Counted from the stretch's first letter, positions 26,344 to 35,379 are shown. The stretch: DNA of 64,000 nt from Planctomycetota bacterium (GCA_015075515.1 JABTUE010000002.1:1-64000), one strand, 5' to 3'. Notes: generated by a model from the letters alone, not told the origin. Made by a program: numbers and translations.

Positions 26344-27486
26344 ATGCCCGCGATTCGCGCCCTTACAGCCGCACTGCTGCTTGCGCTTGCGCCCGCGCTT
26401 GGTCTGGCGCAATCCAAGGCCGCGCGCATCGCCGACGGCGCCAACGAAGTGCTGGCGATTGTGGACGGCAAGCCGGTCACGTTTTTTCAGGTCACGGCCG
26501 GGCGCGACCTGCAGGCCGAAATCAACGCCCTGCGCCAGACGCGCGGCGGCATGCCTGACCAGACCGATTCGATGCTGGAAAAACAGATCGTCCACCAGTC
26601 GCTGCCGGCGTTCATTCTTCAGCTTTTGCTGGATGCCGAGGCCGACAAGCTGCAGCTCAAGATCACCGACGGCATGATGCGGGCGCTTCTGGCGCGCGAG
26701 CGCAAGGACGCCGGCATCAAGCCAGAAGACGACCAGGGCTGGGCGCGCTTCTGCAAGTCACGCTACGGTCTGACACCCGCCGAATACCGCGAACGCAAAC
26801 GTGTGGACCTGCGCCGCGCCGAAGCCCTGTATTACCTGGCCGGCGCGCGCGGCGCCCTGCCAGCCGAGATTCCGGTTTCCACATACTTTTCACTGGCAGT
26901 CACGCCGCGCGACGTGCGCCGCGAATTTGACGCCACACGCGGCGACTGGCGCGTCGCCCGCAACATTGATTTCCGCCAGTTCAGGCTTTACTACCCGCAG
27001 GAAACCACGATCCAGGGCCGCAACAAGCTGCTCAACGCGCTTCAGGATCCGGCCACCGGCGTGTACGCCCGCGCCCAGAAAGGCGAATCACTTGAGGCCG
27101 CGACCGACGGACTGCGCAAGCTGCTGGCCGACGAACGCCTGCCCGGCGTGCGCGTCGAAATCACCGAGCGCAAAACAGCCAAAGACGACTCTGAACTTGA
27201 CGCCAACACCTACGGACTGGTTTTGTCCGTACCGCGCACCGGCGGCTTGTCGAAGCTGTCAGCCGTCACATCCACCGAAGAAGACGGCACGGTGCTGGAA
27301 GTGGTGACGTTTGTTCAGGTGTTTTCGCGCGAAGACGGCGACCTGCGCAACTTTGAAGACCCCAAGGTTCAGGAATCCATCCGCAACCGGCTGTTCCAGC
27401 GCCGCTTTCAGGAAAACCGCGTCAAGGTGGAACAGGCACTGATGAAACGCGCGGCGATCGTGCCCGAGAAACTGATCGCGCGCTGA
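26344..27486 (+). CDS. SurA-like periplasmic parvulin foldase
   Basis: A 380-residue exported protein. A clean signal peptide (MPAIRALTAALLLALAPALGLAQ) is followed by a SurA N-terminal-type helical region (about 30-180) that begins NEVLAIVDGKPVT, the usual first strand of SurA/PrsA chaperones. A parvulin-like segment is suggested between about 215 and 345 (DFRQFRLYYPQ, ESLEAATDGLRKLLADE, FVQVFSREDGDL), but the classical RHILV and GGDLGW motifs are weak, so prolyl isomerase activity is uncertain. The C-terminus returns to helices (ESIRNRLFQRRFQENRVKVEQAL), as in SurA. Expected to assist outer membrane protein folding. Start ATG 26344, 55 bases after mfd; a longer upstream frame overlaps mfd and is not coding. 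Confidence 0.75.
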   Translation: MPAIRALTAALLLALAPALGLAQSKAARIADGANEVLAIVDGKPVTFFQVTAGRDLQAEINALRQTRGGMPDQTDSMLEKQIVHQSLPAFILQLLLDAEADKLQLKITDGMMRALLARERKDAGIKPEDDQGWARFCKSRYGLTPAEYRERKRVDLRRAEALYYLAGARGALPAEIPVSTYFSLAVTPRDVRREFDATRGDWRVARNIDFRQFRLYYPQETTIQGRNKLLNALQDPATGVYARAQKGESLEAATDGLRKLLADERLPGVRVEITERKTAKDDSELDANTYGLVLSVPRTGGLSKLSAVTSTEEDGTVLEVVTFVQVFSREDGDLRNFEDPKVQESIRNRLFQRRFQENRVKVEQALMKRAAIVPEKLIAR

Positions 27487-27541
27487 ACGCCACTTGCCCG
27501 CTGCCCATCCGCGCGCTATGTAGCAAGGCCCGGAGACGCCC

Positions 27542-27787
27542 ATGCCCGCACCCCCGAAGCTCTATAAAGTCGGCGAGATCATGCGCCACACCGGGTTGTC
27601 GCGGCAGACCATCCACAACTACACGATGCTGGGGCTGATCCGGCCCGCCGAACGCACCGAAAGCGGTCACCGCCTGTACGACGAAAAAGTGTTTGACCGC
27701 CTGCGCCGGATTGAACTGCTGAAGATCCACCGCACACTCGAAGAAGTACGCGAAATCCTCGACGCCGAAGACGCCAAACAGGCATAA
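27542..27787 (+). CDS. Small MerR-family DNA-binding protein
   Basis: An 81-residue protein consisting almost only of a MerR-type winged helix: VGEIMRHTGLSRQTIHNYTMLGLI (about 9-32) is the HTH, followed by the wing RTESGHRLYDEKVFDRL and helices with an EEVREIL motif. The long dimerisation helix and an effector domain are missing or very short, as in CueR-like stand-alone DNA-binding modules or chromosome-associated MerR proteins. ATG 27542 follows GGAG at 7 bases. A TTGCCC (27494-27499), 17 bases, TATGTA (27517-27522) pair is a weak promoter candidate. Ends 4 bases before the convergent surface-protein gene. Target unknown. Confidence 0.85.
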   Translation: MPAPPKLYKVGEIMRHTGLSRQTIHNYTMLGLIRPAERTESGHRLYDEKVFDRLRRIELLKIHRTLEEVREILDAEDAKQA

Positions 27788-27791
27788 CCCG

Positions 27792-29087
27792 TCAGGCTTT
27801 GCGCCGCCGCCCCAACAGGGCCAGCCCGAACACAAAAAACGGCAGGCCGGCAACCTGCCCCATCGCACAGCCGCCGCCTCCCCCACCGCCTCGACCGCCA
27901 CCGGCCGCGCCGCCGGGGCCGGTCACATTGAACGTGTTGCTGGTGGCGCCGGTAAGCCCCGAGGCCGAAAACGTCAGGCTGTAGCCCACGCCCGCGTTGT
28001 TGATCGAAAGGTTCGTGAACGTCGCCACACCGTTGACGGCCTGCACAATCAATGTGCCCGAAAGTGTGCCGCCAGCCCCGCCGTTCAGGCTGACGCCCAC
28101 AAAGTTCGAGGCCCCGGCCACCAGCGCGCCCGAGGCATCACGAATCTCGATCACCGGCTGGGTGGTAAACACCGTGCCGGCCTGGGCGCCGCCGGGCTGG
28201 GTTGCAATTGCCAGATGCGTGGCTACCTGCGTGGTGGTCACGTTGAATGTGGCCGAAACCGCCGAAGTAAAGCCCGTGGCCGTAAATGTCAGCGTATAGC
28301 CCGTGCCCGCCAGATTGATGGCAAGGTTTGTAAACGTGACAATGCCGCCGCTGGCCTGAACCGTGGTTGTACCGCTTAGCACCGCGCCCGTTGTGCCCGT
28401 GCCGCTGGTGATTGCCGCCGTCACCTGTGTGGTGTTGTCGCTGCTCAAAAGCACGCCCGAGGAATTACGCAACTGAACCACCGGCTGGGTGGCAAACGCC
28501 GTGCCGGCCTGGGCGCCGCCGGGCTGGGTTGTAACGACAATCTGGTTCGGGCCCGGCGCGGACGAAATCGTCTGCGTGGGCCCCACCGGCGGCGTGGCAA
28601 ACAACACCACCGGGTAAGTTGTCATGGTCACGTCGTTGACCGTGACCTCAATGATGAACGTGCGGCCGGCCACGGCCCCGACCGCAACATCAATCGTGAT
28701 GAAATAGTTGTACACGCTCAGGCCCAGGTGCGTCTGGGTCGTCATGGTCAGCGCGCGCGGAAACGCCCCGCTGGTGGCACTGCCGACCACGTAATCCGGC
28801 CCGGCTGGCTCAAACGTGTCGCTGTCGTTGGCGTCGAACCAAAGCTGGATCTGCGAATAGTCGCCGGCCTGGGCCGTGCCGTTGTTGCGCACAACAAGGC
28901 CGACAAAATCGTCACTGTTCATGTCCAGCCGCATCAGGCCGAACGAGAGGCAATGGCGTTGGGTGGTGCCGGCCTGCACCGTGCCCGCGGCGGGCTGGGT
29001 TGTGGCCTCAAGGTAGTTTTCAGGGCCGAACTGGGCAAAAAGGCCGGGGCAAATCAGGCAAGCTGCGAACAGAAGAATCGCGCGCAT
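27792..29087 (-). CDS. Secreted surface protein with Ig-like repeats and C-terminal sorting tail
   Basis: A 431-residue exported protein. A signal peptide (MRAILLFAACLICPGLFAQ) precedes a region of beta-rich sequence and then at least two tandem repeats of about 95-100 residues, each starting IATQPGGAQAGT or VTTQPGGAQAGT and ending with a FTNLxINxAGxGYxLTFxAxGxT block; these look like Ig-like or filamin-type folds of bacterial adhesins. The C-terminus is a tripartite sorting signal: a glycine run with a single cysteine (GGGGGGGCAMG), one hydrophobic helix (LPFFVFGLALLG) and the basic end RRRKA. This resembles GlyGly-, MYXO- or Synerg-CTERM tails processed by rhombosortase-type proteases. ATG 29087 has GGGAG upstream. 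Confidence 0.78.
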   Translation of the reverse strand: MRAILLFAACLICPGLFAQFGPENYLEATTQPAAGTVQAGTTQRHCLSFGLMRLDMNSDDFVGLVVRNNGTAQAGDYSQIQLWFDANDSDTFEPAGPDYVVGSATSGAFPRALTMTTQTHLGLSVYNYFITIDVAVGAVAGRTFIIEVTVNDVTMTTYPVVLFATPPVGPTQTISSAPGPNQIVVTTQPGGAQAGTAFATQPVVQLRNSSGVLLSSDNTTQVTAAITSGTGTTGAVLSGTTTVQASGGIVTFTNLAINLAGTGYTLTFTATGFTSAVSATFNVTTTQVATHLAIATQPGGAQAGTVFTTQPVIEIRDASGALVAGASNFVGVSLNGGAGGTLSGTLIVQAVNGVATFTNLSINNAGVGYSLTFSASGLTGATSNTFNVTGPGGAAGGGRGGGGGGGCAMGQVAGLPFFVFGLALLGRRRKA

Positions 29088-29157
29088 GGGGGCTCCCGAT
29101 GTTGGATGCACACATTCTGGCAAGCACCGACACCGGATGCGAGAAAACTGTAGCCGC

Positions 29158-30093
29158 TTACCGGCCCTGCACCATGCCCTTCAGATAATCGCCCAAATTC
29201 GCCAGGTGCTGCTTGCCACCTTCGATAGCCCCGTATTTTTCCACCACCGTGTCGCGGGCTTCCTTGGTAGGGAACATCGTGTACAGGCTCACGCGCGTCT
29301 TGCCCTCCATCGGCGTGAATGTAACCGACGCGCGAAACATCTCGTGGTTCTTGTCGTCACCGTGCTTGTAGACCAGCCGCGTCGGCTTCTCGATCACCAG
29401 ATACTCCTGTCGGTTCGGAAACGCCGTGCCATCAGGCCCGACCATCGTGTACCGCCATACCCCGCCGACCTTCAATTCGTGGGCATGCGTCTGATTGGTG
29501 AACCCATTGGGGCCCCACCATTGGTCGGCGTGCTTGGGGTTGGTCCAGGCCTCCCACACCAGGTCAATCGGCGCGTCCAGAGTACGAACGATCAGGATGC
29601 TGCGCCCGGCACAGTCGGCCAGATGCCTCGTAAGCTGGTCGAACGTGCCGCCGTAGCCGGTGCGGACGTTGTCCAGCACGCTTCCAAAGAAATCCAGTTC
29701 GTCGGGATCCTTGGTGACTGGTCGTGCCACCAGCTTGACCGTGGTGCGGCCCTGCTGCTCGGTCATGGTCACTGTGCTTTCAATTTCGAGCGGCCACTTC
29801 TCCCAGAACGGGGCGCGAGTGACTTCGGCTTTGGGGTTGGAGAACGAACTGACGAACACCAGTTTTTCCGGAGCACGGACCTCACGGTACACAAGCTTGC
29901 CCCACCAGTCACCCTCGGGCCGCTTCATCTTGTACAGAAACGTGCCCCCGGGCCGCAGGTCGAACCTCTCGACACTGGTTGGCATTTCTTTGGGGCCCCA
30001 CCAGTGGGCCAGTTGCTCGGGGTCGGTCCAGGCCCGCCACACTAGATCGCGCGGCGCGTCAAAATCACGGGTGATCACCAGTTTACTTGGCAT
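29158..30093 (-). CDS. Tandem SRPBCC (AHSA1-type) protein
   Basis: A 311-residue protein made of two AHSA1/START-like (SRPBCC) domains in series, about 1-155 and 163-305. Each starts with the family pattern (ITRDFDAPRDLVWRAWTDPEQLAHWWGP; IVRTLDAPIDLVWEAWTNPKHADQWWGP) and has a later GG-x-(F/Y)-(L/Y)-M strand. The fold forms a hydrophobic pocket for lipids or other ligands. Single-domain AHSA1 genes are common after ArsR regulators; a double-domain version is rarer. The first 11 bases overlap the end of the ArsR gene, so the pair is translated together. No catalytic residues can be named. Confidence 0.88.
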   Translation of the reverse strand: MPSKLVITRDFDAPRDLVWRAWTDPEQLAHWWGPKEMPTSVERFDLRPGGTFLYKMKRPEGDWWGKLVYREVRAPEKLVFVSSFSNPKAEVTRAPFWEKWPLEIESTVTMTEQQGRTTVKLVARPVTKDPDELDFFGSVLDNVRTGYGGTFDQLTRHLADCAGRSILIVRTLDAPIDLVWEAWTNPKHADQWWGPNGFTNQTHAHELKVGGVWRYTMVGPDGTAFPNRQEYLVIEKPTRLVYKHGDDKNHEMFRASVTFTPMEGKTRVSLYTMFPTKEARDTVVEKYGAIEGGKQHLANLGDYLKGMVQGR

Positions 30094-30433
30094 GCTTCTT
30101 CCTTTTGGCCTGCAGGCCCTTCAGATAAGCGTCCAGACGGTCAAAGCTTTCTTCCCAGAATTTGCGGTACTGGTCGATCCACTGCGCGGCCTGTTTCAGG
30201 GGCTTGGCGTTCAGTGTGCAGGGCCGCCACTGGGCCTTACGCCCGCGCACAATCAGCCCGGCGCGCTGCAGCACGCGCAGGTGCTTGCTGACGGCGGGCA
30301 TGGACATTGCAAAGGGTTCGGCCAGTGCCGAAACCGAGGCCGCACCGCCAGTCAGCCGCCGCAGGATCGCTCGGCGTGTAGGGTCCGCCAAAGCGGCAAA
30401 GGTGGCGTCGAGCTTGTCTTCGGTCAGATTCAT
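30083..30433 (-). CDS. ArsR-family transcriptional regulator (SdpR-like)
   Basis: A 116-residue winged-helix repressor. The HTH core is ATFAALADPTRRAILRRLTGG with recognition helix MSMPAVSKHLRVLQRAGLI, followed by the wing RGRKAQWRPCTL. The arsenic/metal cysteines of ArsR are absent, as in the SdpR-type members that sit next to AHSA1 genes. It ends 11 bases inside the SRPBCC gene. ATG 30433 is chosen; the longer upstream frame has no conserved residues. It probably represses its own operon through the palindromes at 30447-30465. Confidence 0.88.
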   Translation of the reverse strand: MNLTEDKLDATFAALADPTRRAILRRLTGGAASVSALAEPFAMSMPAVSKHLRVLQRAGLIVRGRKAQWRPCTLNAKPLKQAAQWIDQYRKFWEESFDRLDAYLKGLQAKRKKHAK

Positions 30434-30446
30434 AATGAACCGTTTA

Positions 30447-30465
30447 GTTACGTAACCGATTGGTT
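30447..30465. promoter_or_regulatory. Operator-like palindromes upstream of the ArsR gene
   Basis: A perfect 10-bp palindrome GTTACGTAAC (30447-30456) overlaps a second dyad AACC-GATT-GGTT (30454-30465), 14-32 bases before the ArsR start codon. The region is AT-richer than its surroundings. This position fits an autoregulatory ArsR site. Confidence 0.5.
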
Positions 30466-30559
30466 TATTACAAGACACAGCACAGCAATTCAACTTGAAT
30501 CCGGTCGGGAACTGAAAATGTTCGATGAACAACACCCTCGCTTGCGCTTCGGGCTCCTG

Positions 30560-31837
30560 TTACTGCCCCTGCTTCATCATCGCCTTGAACACTTCGCGGT
30601 AATCGCGGGTGTCGCCTTCGGCCCACATGCGGCGTTTCAGGGCGCGCAGTTGGGCGGCGCGGTTGCCGCTTTGGGTGTAGGGCGGGGCCGTTACTTTCGC
30701 GCCGCGCAAGGCCTTGGCTTTCTGCAGGGCCTCCAGCATCAATGCGGCATTTTCCTGCGTGGTCATCACCCTTGATATCCGCGCGATCTGCTGCGGGTCG
30801 GGGGCCTGGTCCAGTATCATGCGCAAGGCCCGGCCCATTTTGTGGGCGTCCATGCGGTTGTTGAGCACAACACCGTTCCGCCCGGCCACAATATGCTGGC
30901 GTGCCCCGTTTTCGCCGCTGGTGATCACCGGCAGGCCGCAGGCCAATGCCTCGGTCACGGCGTTGGCACTGGGGTCGTGCATGGTCGGCAGCAAGAACAC
31001 ATCGGCGCAGGCGTACCAGTCTTCCATCGCCGGCGTGGGGCCTAAAAACTGGGCGTTGGCGGCAAACCCGGCCTCGTGTAACACACGGCGGGCGTCTTCG
31101 GTGTCGCCCTTGCCCACGCACACAAAGCGCAACCGGTCGCGATCGGGCGCTGTGCGGGCGAGTTCCACAAACCCGCGCGCGGCCTCAAGCAGTCCTTTGC
31201 GGCGAAAGTCCATGCCGGCAAACAGCACGACTTTGGCGCTGGTATCTATGCCGCGCAGGGCGCGCAGCTCGGCACGTTTGCTGCGCAGGCCGGGGTGAAA
31301 GCGGGTGCTGTCTACACCGTTGGCAATCACCAGAATGCGCGAAGGGTCCACGCCGTACATGTGGGTCACGGCACGGCGGATCATGCCGCTGTTGGCCACG
31401 TACAACTGAAAACGCCCGGGCAAGAACATCTCGCCCTCAAGTTTCAGCAATTGCCGGTGGCGCGGGTTCAGAAATGCCCGCCGCCGCTGGGCCAGGTCGG
31501 GATAGCGCGCGCCCAGCCACGCCCGGTGCAGCCCGTCGCCCAGCCTCAGCACGTCGCCGGGATAGGCCCGGGCCAGACAGAGCACAACTTCGGCGCCGGT
31601 TTCGCGCGCGGCTTCGCCCGCGCGGGCGGCAAACCAGCGGTGTTTCCAGGGACCGAGAATTTTCGGGCGCGTGACGGTGACGACTTCCATGCCCGCGGCG
31701 TTGGCGGCGTCGTGCCTGGCGCAGACGATGCTGACGCGATGGCCCTGGTCGCGCCAGGTGCGGGCCAGGTTCACGGCGTAGCGTTCGGCGCCGCCGCGCG
31801 ACTGGATAAACTCGGTGCGGACAATGGCGATGTGCAC
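30560..31837 (-). CDS. GT4-family glycosyltransferase (WaaG/RfaG-like)
   Basis: A 425-residue retaining glycosyltransferase with the GT-B fold. The N-terminal Rossmann half starts HIAIVRTEFIQSRGGAERYAVNLA, the GxGG-type acceptor loop of GT4; the C-terminal half has NGVDSTRFHP, VVLFAGMDFRRKGL, and the nucleotide-sugar motif DPSANAVTEALACGLPVITS near 285. The layout and early Gly-Gly-Ala-Glu resemble WaaG, which adds a hexose to the LPS core. No other LPS gene is nearby, so role in LPS or another glycan is by analogy. GTG 31837 (or TTG 31840). A TATAAC (31849-31844) directly upstream would give an almost leaderless mRNA. The region 31841-31949 holds no gene. Confidence 0.82.
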   Translation of the reverse strand: MHIAIVRTEFIQSRGGAERYAVNLARTWRDQGHRVSIVCARHDAANAAGMEVVTVTRPKILGPWKHRWFAARAGEAARETGAEVVLCLARAYPGDVLRLGDGLHRAWLGARYPDLAQRRRAFLNPRHRQLLKLEGEMFLPGRFQLYVANSGMIRRAVTHMYGVDPSRILVIANGVDSTRFHPGLRSKRAELRALRGIDTSAKVVLFAGMDFRRKGLLEAARGFVELARTAPDRDRLRFVCVGKGDTEDARRVLHEAGFAANAQFLGPTPAMEDWYACADVFLLPTMHDPSANAVTEALACGLPVITSGENGARQHIVAGRNGVVLNNRMDAHKMGRALRMILDQAPDPQQIARISRVMTTQENAALMLEALQKAKALRGAKVTAPPYTQSGNRAAQLRALKRRMWAEGDTRDYREVFKAMMKQGQ

Positions 31838-31949
31838 CAAGGCGTTATACCGCCAAGATGGGGCTAGGGCAGCAGGTCAAGGTGAGGGTTAGGAATAACG
31901 CAGTTGCAGTTCCCCGGAACCGCCGTTGCCAAGCCCTATGCCCCAATCC

Positions 31950-32399
31950 CTATCGCTTCAAACGCCTGGCCAGATCGCGCACCGCCTGTTCCTGTTCGGC
32001 GGTTTCGATGCTTCCGGGGCGTTTCTTGCGCACCAGGGCAATGGCCTCATCGGGCTTCATGCCCTTGTCCACCAGATAGCAAGCGATCATGGTGCCTGTG
32101 CGGCCGATGCCAGCGCCACAGTGCACGACAATCGCCTTCTTTTCGTGACGGTAAAAGCGCGCGCGCTCCAGGAACTTTTCAATGTCTTCGGGCGACGGGG
32201 CCGAAAAATCCTCGACCGGCACATGCAGCACATCAATGCCGTGGCTGGCCAGCGTATTGGCGTCGGGCATGGCTCCGGTCAGGCTGACCACCAGCGCGAT
32301 GCCCTTGTCGGCCAGCCAGGGCCAAAGGGATTCGTCGCGGCCGTAGGGCCGGGCCATGCCGGCGATTTCACCCTCAATGACCCACGAGAAATTGTTCAC
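31950..32399 (-). CDS. Dual-specificity protein phosphatase
   Basis: A 149-residue cysteine phosphatase. The P-loop VHCGAGIGRTGT carries the C-x5-R catalytic motif (Cys95 or so and Arg101), with a preceding PVEDFSAPSPEDIEKF segment that supplies a candidate general acid (Asp). The overall size and order are those of DUSP23-like or archaeal dual-specificity phosphatases, which remove phosphate from Tyr and Ser/Thr. It lies 31 bases after the start side of nothing else but directly downstream (minus strand) of the large Ser/Thr kinase gene, whose stop is at 32431, so kinase and phosphatase are probably co-expressed and may act on common substrates. Confidence 0.88.
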   Translation of the reverse strand: MNNFSWVIEGEIAGMARPYGRDESLWPWLADKGIALVVSLTGAMPDANTLASHGIDVLHVPVEDFSAPSPEDIEKFLERARFYRHEKKAIVVHCGAGIGRTGTMIACYLVDKGMKPDEAIALVRKKRPGSIETAEQEQAVRDLARRLKR

Positions 32400-32430
32400 A
32401 CCCGCAGCTTACCAAGGGCAGGCGCGCGGC

Positions 32431-35379
32431 TCAGCCCAGTTCTTTCAGCAGCGCCCAGGCATCCTCGTGGCTGGGGTCAATCAGCAGCGCACGCTGGGCC
32501 TCCAGCCGGGCCTGCTCGGTGTCGCCATCGGCGCGCAGGGCACGGGCAAGCTGGGCATGCACGTTGGCGTCCCAGGGCTCAAGCATCAGGCGGTTGCGCA
32601 GGTCGGCCGTGCCGGCTTTGGCCTGGACCAAAGCGCGGGCAAAGATCTCCAGATGGACCAGTTCGGGGTCGGCGATTTCGCCCACCAGCCGCACATAAGC
32701 CGCGGCCGCGGCTTCGGTTCCGGTGGCACAGGCCTGCTGGGCAGCCAGCATGCGCGCCTCGATGCTGTCGGTGCCGAAGGCCGCCGCCGGATCGGCCACC
32801 GTCAGCTTGCCCGCCGCTGCGGCCATGTAGCTCAGACGCCGCCAGGCCGCAAAAGCCAGCCGCCCGCCCCCCACCAATTCGCGCATGCGCGACTGCGCGG
32901 TGGTGGTCAGTTCGGGCATACGCAAGATGCGGGCTTCTTCGGTCTCGGCCAGATCAACCCGGCCCAGCGCCACCAGCCACGCCACCAGACTCAGGTGTTC
33001 GTCCATGACGCGCGAGGGTTTGACCAGCGCGCGCACGGTATCCACGGTGAGCATATCCAGCCTGAGCGAAACGCGGCGATCGCCGTCGTCTATTTCGACC
33101 TCCGAGGCAGTGGTCGCCACCACGCGACCCATCACGCGCACCACGCGCGTCGAGCGTTTGCTGTCGGCGTCAAAACCATCATGGGCGCGGAACTCGGTGG
33201 ACTTGCCCTCTGATTTCAGGCGCCGCACCGCGCCGGCCACGGCCAGGTTGCAGCGTTCGGCCAACTGAATGTCCTCGCGCAGGCGACGCAGCAGGTCTTC
33301 TACCTCCTTGCGCTCGGCGGCACGCGCGGCCACGTCGCGCGACAATCCGGCCGCCGCAGCGGCGCGAGCCTTGCTCACGCGCTCGATCTGGGCGTCCACC
33401 TGGCGGCGCGCGGGCTCGAACTCACGGTTGACCAGCAACGGCACGATGCTGTCAAACAGTTGCGCGCCGGCCAGCGCCCACTCGGCGCGCAACCCGCCAC
33501 AGAACTGGCGCCACTGTGTGGTCGGCACCAGTGCGTTCTGGTGCGCGGCCTCAAGCTGGCGCCGCAGTTCGGCCAGGCGTTTGTTCACCTTTTCCTGCGC
33601 GTCGGCAGTGCGGCCGGGCAGAAACTGTTCCAGCAGTTCGCGCGTGCGCAACAGGTTCGCGGCGCTGCGCAGGCGGCGGATTTCACTCAGACCTTCGCCC
33701 TTTTCGGCCTCGTCGCGCCAGGCCTTGCGCAGGGCGTCGGCCTGCTCGAGCACGCGGGCCAGGTCACCGGCCTCGGCGGCGATCACAACCTGGCGCTGGG
33801 TTTCCAGGCGCTGGGCGGCCTCGATTTCTTCGCCGGGAAACAGCGGCCGCAGCAGCTCGGGCGGAAAGCGGTCCAGTGACGCGATCGCGTCGGCGGTTCG
33901 ACGCTCGCGCAACGCCTCCTCGCTGGCGTCGCGGGCCTTGCGGTATTCCTGTTCGCGCAACTGCTGCACACGCGAAAGCACCTCGCGCTGCTGCTGGCGC
34001 GCAGTTTCAGCGTGGCGCGAAGCCGGGTATTTGCGCAAAAACGCGTCGTAGGCCTCCCAGGCCGAAACGTAGTCGGCCTTGGACATGGCGGTGCGGCTGT
34101 CGAGTTCCGACGCGGCAAAGGCTTCGTCTTCCGGCAGAAACGCGGGCGGCGGGGCGTTGTTGGCCGGCGGCACAATACGCGGCGTGTTGTCGGGCGCAGG
34201 CGCAACATCATTGACGGCAATGGCGTTGGCCGGCGCGGCGTTGGCCGCCGGGTTTGCGCCGCGCCACTGGTTCCAGGCCAGAACCATCACCAGCAGCGCG
34301 GCAAACACGGCCAGAACCAGAACACCGATGCTGATCAGACGCGACGAAGGCGTGGTTTCGGGTTCGGCCGCCGGCAGCGGTGCCGAAGCCGTGGCCAGCA
34401 GGTCGGCGGTCTCTGTGGGCGTGGCACCGGGCACCGCGGCGCGGGTGTGGGCTCGACGCGGCAGGCGTTCAAGAATCTCGGCGAAACTTTCCGGCCGGTC
34501 TTTCGGATCATAGGCCAGGCAGTTCATGATCAGCGCGCACAATTTGGGCGGCAGGTCCGGCCGGCGTGAATCCAGCAGTTCGGCTCCGTGCTTCTGGCGC
34601 AGCATGATCTGCGACAGCCCGCTGTGGCCAAAGGGCGGGTCGCCCGTGGCCAGGTGGTACATGGTGGCGCCGAAGCTGAAGATGTCGCTGCGCTTGTCGG
34701 GCACCAGGCGGCGCAGAACCTCGGGCGCCGAATAGGCGGGCGTGCCGAAGTTCAGCGGGCCCTCGTGGCCTTCGGCAATCAGGCGCAGGTCGCCGGCCAG
34801 GCCGAAGTCGGCCAGCTTGCAGCGACCGCGCGCGTTGCGGATCAGGTTTTCGGGCTTGATGTCGCGGTGCAGAATGCCCTCGCGGTGCGCGGCGTACAAC
34901 GCCTCGGCGGTCTGGCGCGCCACAGAAAGCAGATCATGCGGCGCCAGCGGCCCCTGCTCTTTAACAATTGTGCGCAGGTTGGCACCCTCGGCAAAGTCCA
35001 TCACGATGAAGTGGTGGCCTTTGTCCTCAAGGATGTCTATCACCTTGACCACGTTTTCGTGTTCCACACGGGCCAGCGACTGCGCCTCGGTGCGGAAGCG
35101 GTCAATCAGGTCCGCGCGCTGGGCCAGAGCCGGGTCCAGCACTTTCACCGCCACAATCTTGTCTATGTAAACGTGGCGCGCGCGGTACACCACGCCCATG
35201 CCGCCACGCGCCACACGCGACAGGATTTCATAGCTGGCCAGACGCTGGCCGATCAGCGGATCCAGCCGCGCGCTGGTTTCCGCACGGCGCGGCGCGGCGG
35301 GCACGGCAAGCTCCGGCGCCGGGACTTCCGGGCCGTCGCCGGGCGCGGGGCCTGACCGGGCTGGGTTTTCGTCGGTCAT
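32431..35379 (-). CDS. Transmembrane Ser/Thr protein kinase (PknB-type) with TPR-like extracytoplasmic region
   Basis: A 982-residue eukaryotic-like kinase. Kinase domain about 50-310: glycine loop RGGMG (58-62), catalytic Lys79 in VAVKV, HRDIKPEN with Asp173, DFGLA with Asp191, and a SAPEVL activation-end motif. One membrane helix lies at about 347-369 (LISIGVLVLAVFAALLVMVL). The remaining 600 residues are helical and Ala/Arg-rich, with an early coiled region (about 420-640) and a C-terminal TPR-like end (ALRADGDTEQARLEAQRALLIDPSHEDAW). ATG 35379 is used; an upstream extension has no conservation. Its start codon shares the CATG with an in-frame ATG of the divergent gene. A dual-specificity phosphatase gene follows downstream. 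Confidence 0.9.
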   Translation of the reverse strand: MTDENPARSGPAPGDGPEVPAPELAVPAAPRRAETSARLDPLIGQRLASYEILSRVARGGMGVVYRARHVYIDKIVAVKVLDPALAQRADLIDRFRTEAQSLARVEHENVVKVIDILEDKGHHFIVMDFAEGANLRTIVKEQGPLAPHDLLSVARQTAEALYAAHREGILHRDIKPENLIRNARGRCKLADFGLAGDLRLIAEGHEGPLNFGTPAYSAPEVLRRLVPDKRSDIFSFGATMYHLATGDPPFGHSGLSQIMLRQKHGAELLDSRRPDLPPKLCALIMNCLAYDPKDRPESFAEILERLPRRAHTRAAVPGATPTETADLLATASAPLPAAEPETTPSSRLISIGVLVLAVFAALLVMVLAWNQWRGANPAANAAPANAIAVNDVAPAPDNTPRIVPPANNAPPPAFLPEDEAFAASELDSRTAMSKADYVSAWEAYDAFLRKYPASRHAETARQQQREVLSRVQQLREQEYRKARDASEEALRERRTADAIASLDRFPPELLRPLFPGEEIEAAQRLETQRQVVIAAEAGDLARVLEQADALRKAWRDEAEKGEGLSEIRRLRSAANLLRTRELLEQFLPGRTADAQEKVNKRLAELRRQLEAAHQNALVPTTQWRQFCGGLRAEWALAGAQLFDSIVPLLVNREFEPARRQVDAQIERVSKARAAAAAGLSRDVAARAAERKEVEDLLRRLREDIQLAERCNLAVAGAVRRLKSEGKSTEFRAHDGFDADSKRSTRVVRVMGRVVATTASEVEIDDGDRRVSLRLDMLTVDTVRALVKPSRVMDEHLSLVAWLVALGRVDLAETEEARILRMPELTTTAQSRMRELVGGGRLAFAAWRRLSYMAAAAGKLTVADPAAAFGTDSIEARMLAAQQACATGTEAAAAAYVRLVGEIADPELVHLEIFARALVQAKAGTADLRNRLMLEPWDANVHAQLARALRADGDTEQARLEAQRALLIDPSHEDAWALLKELG

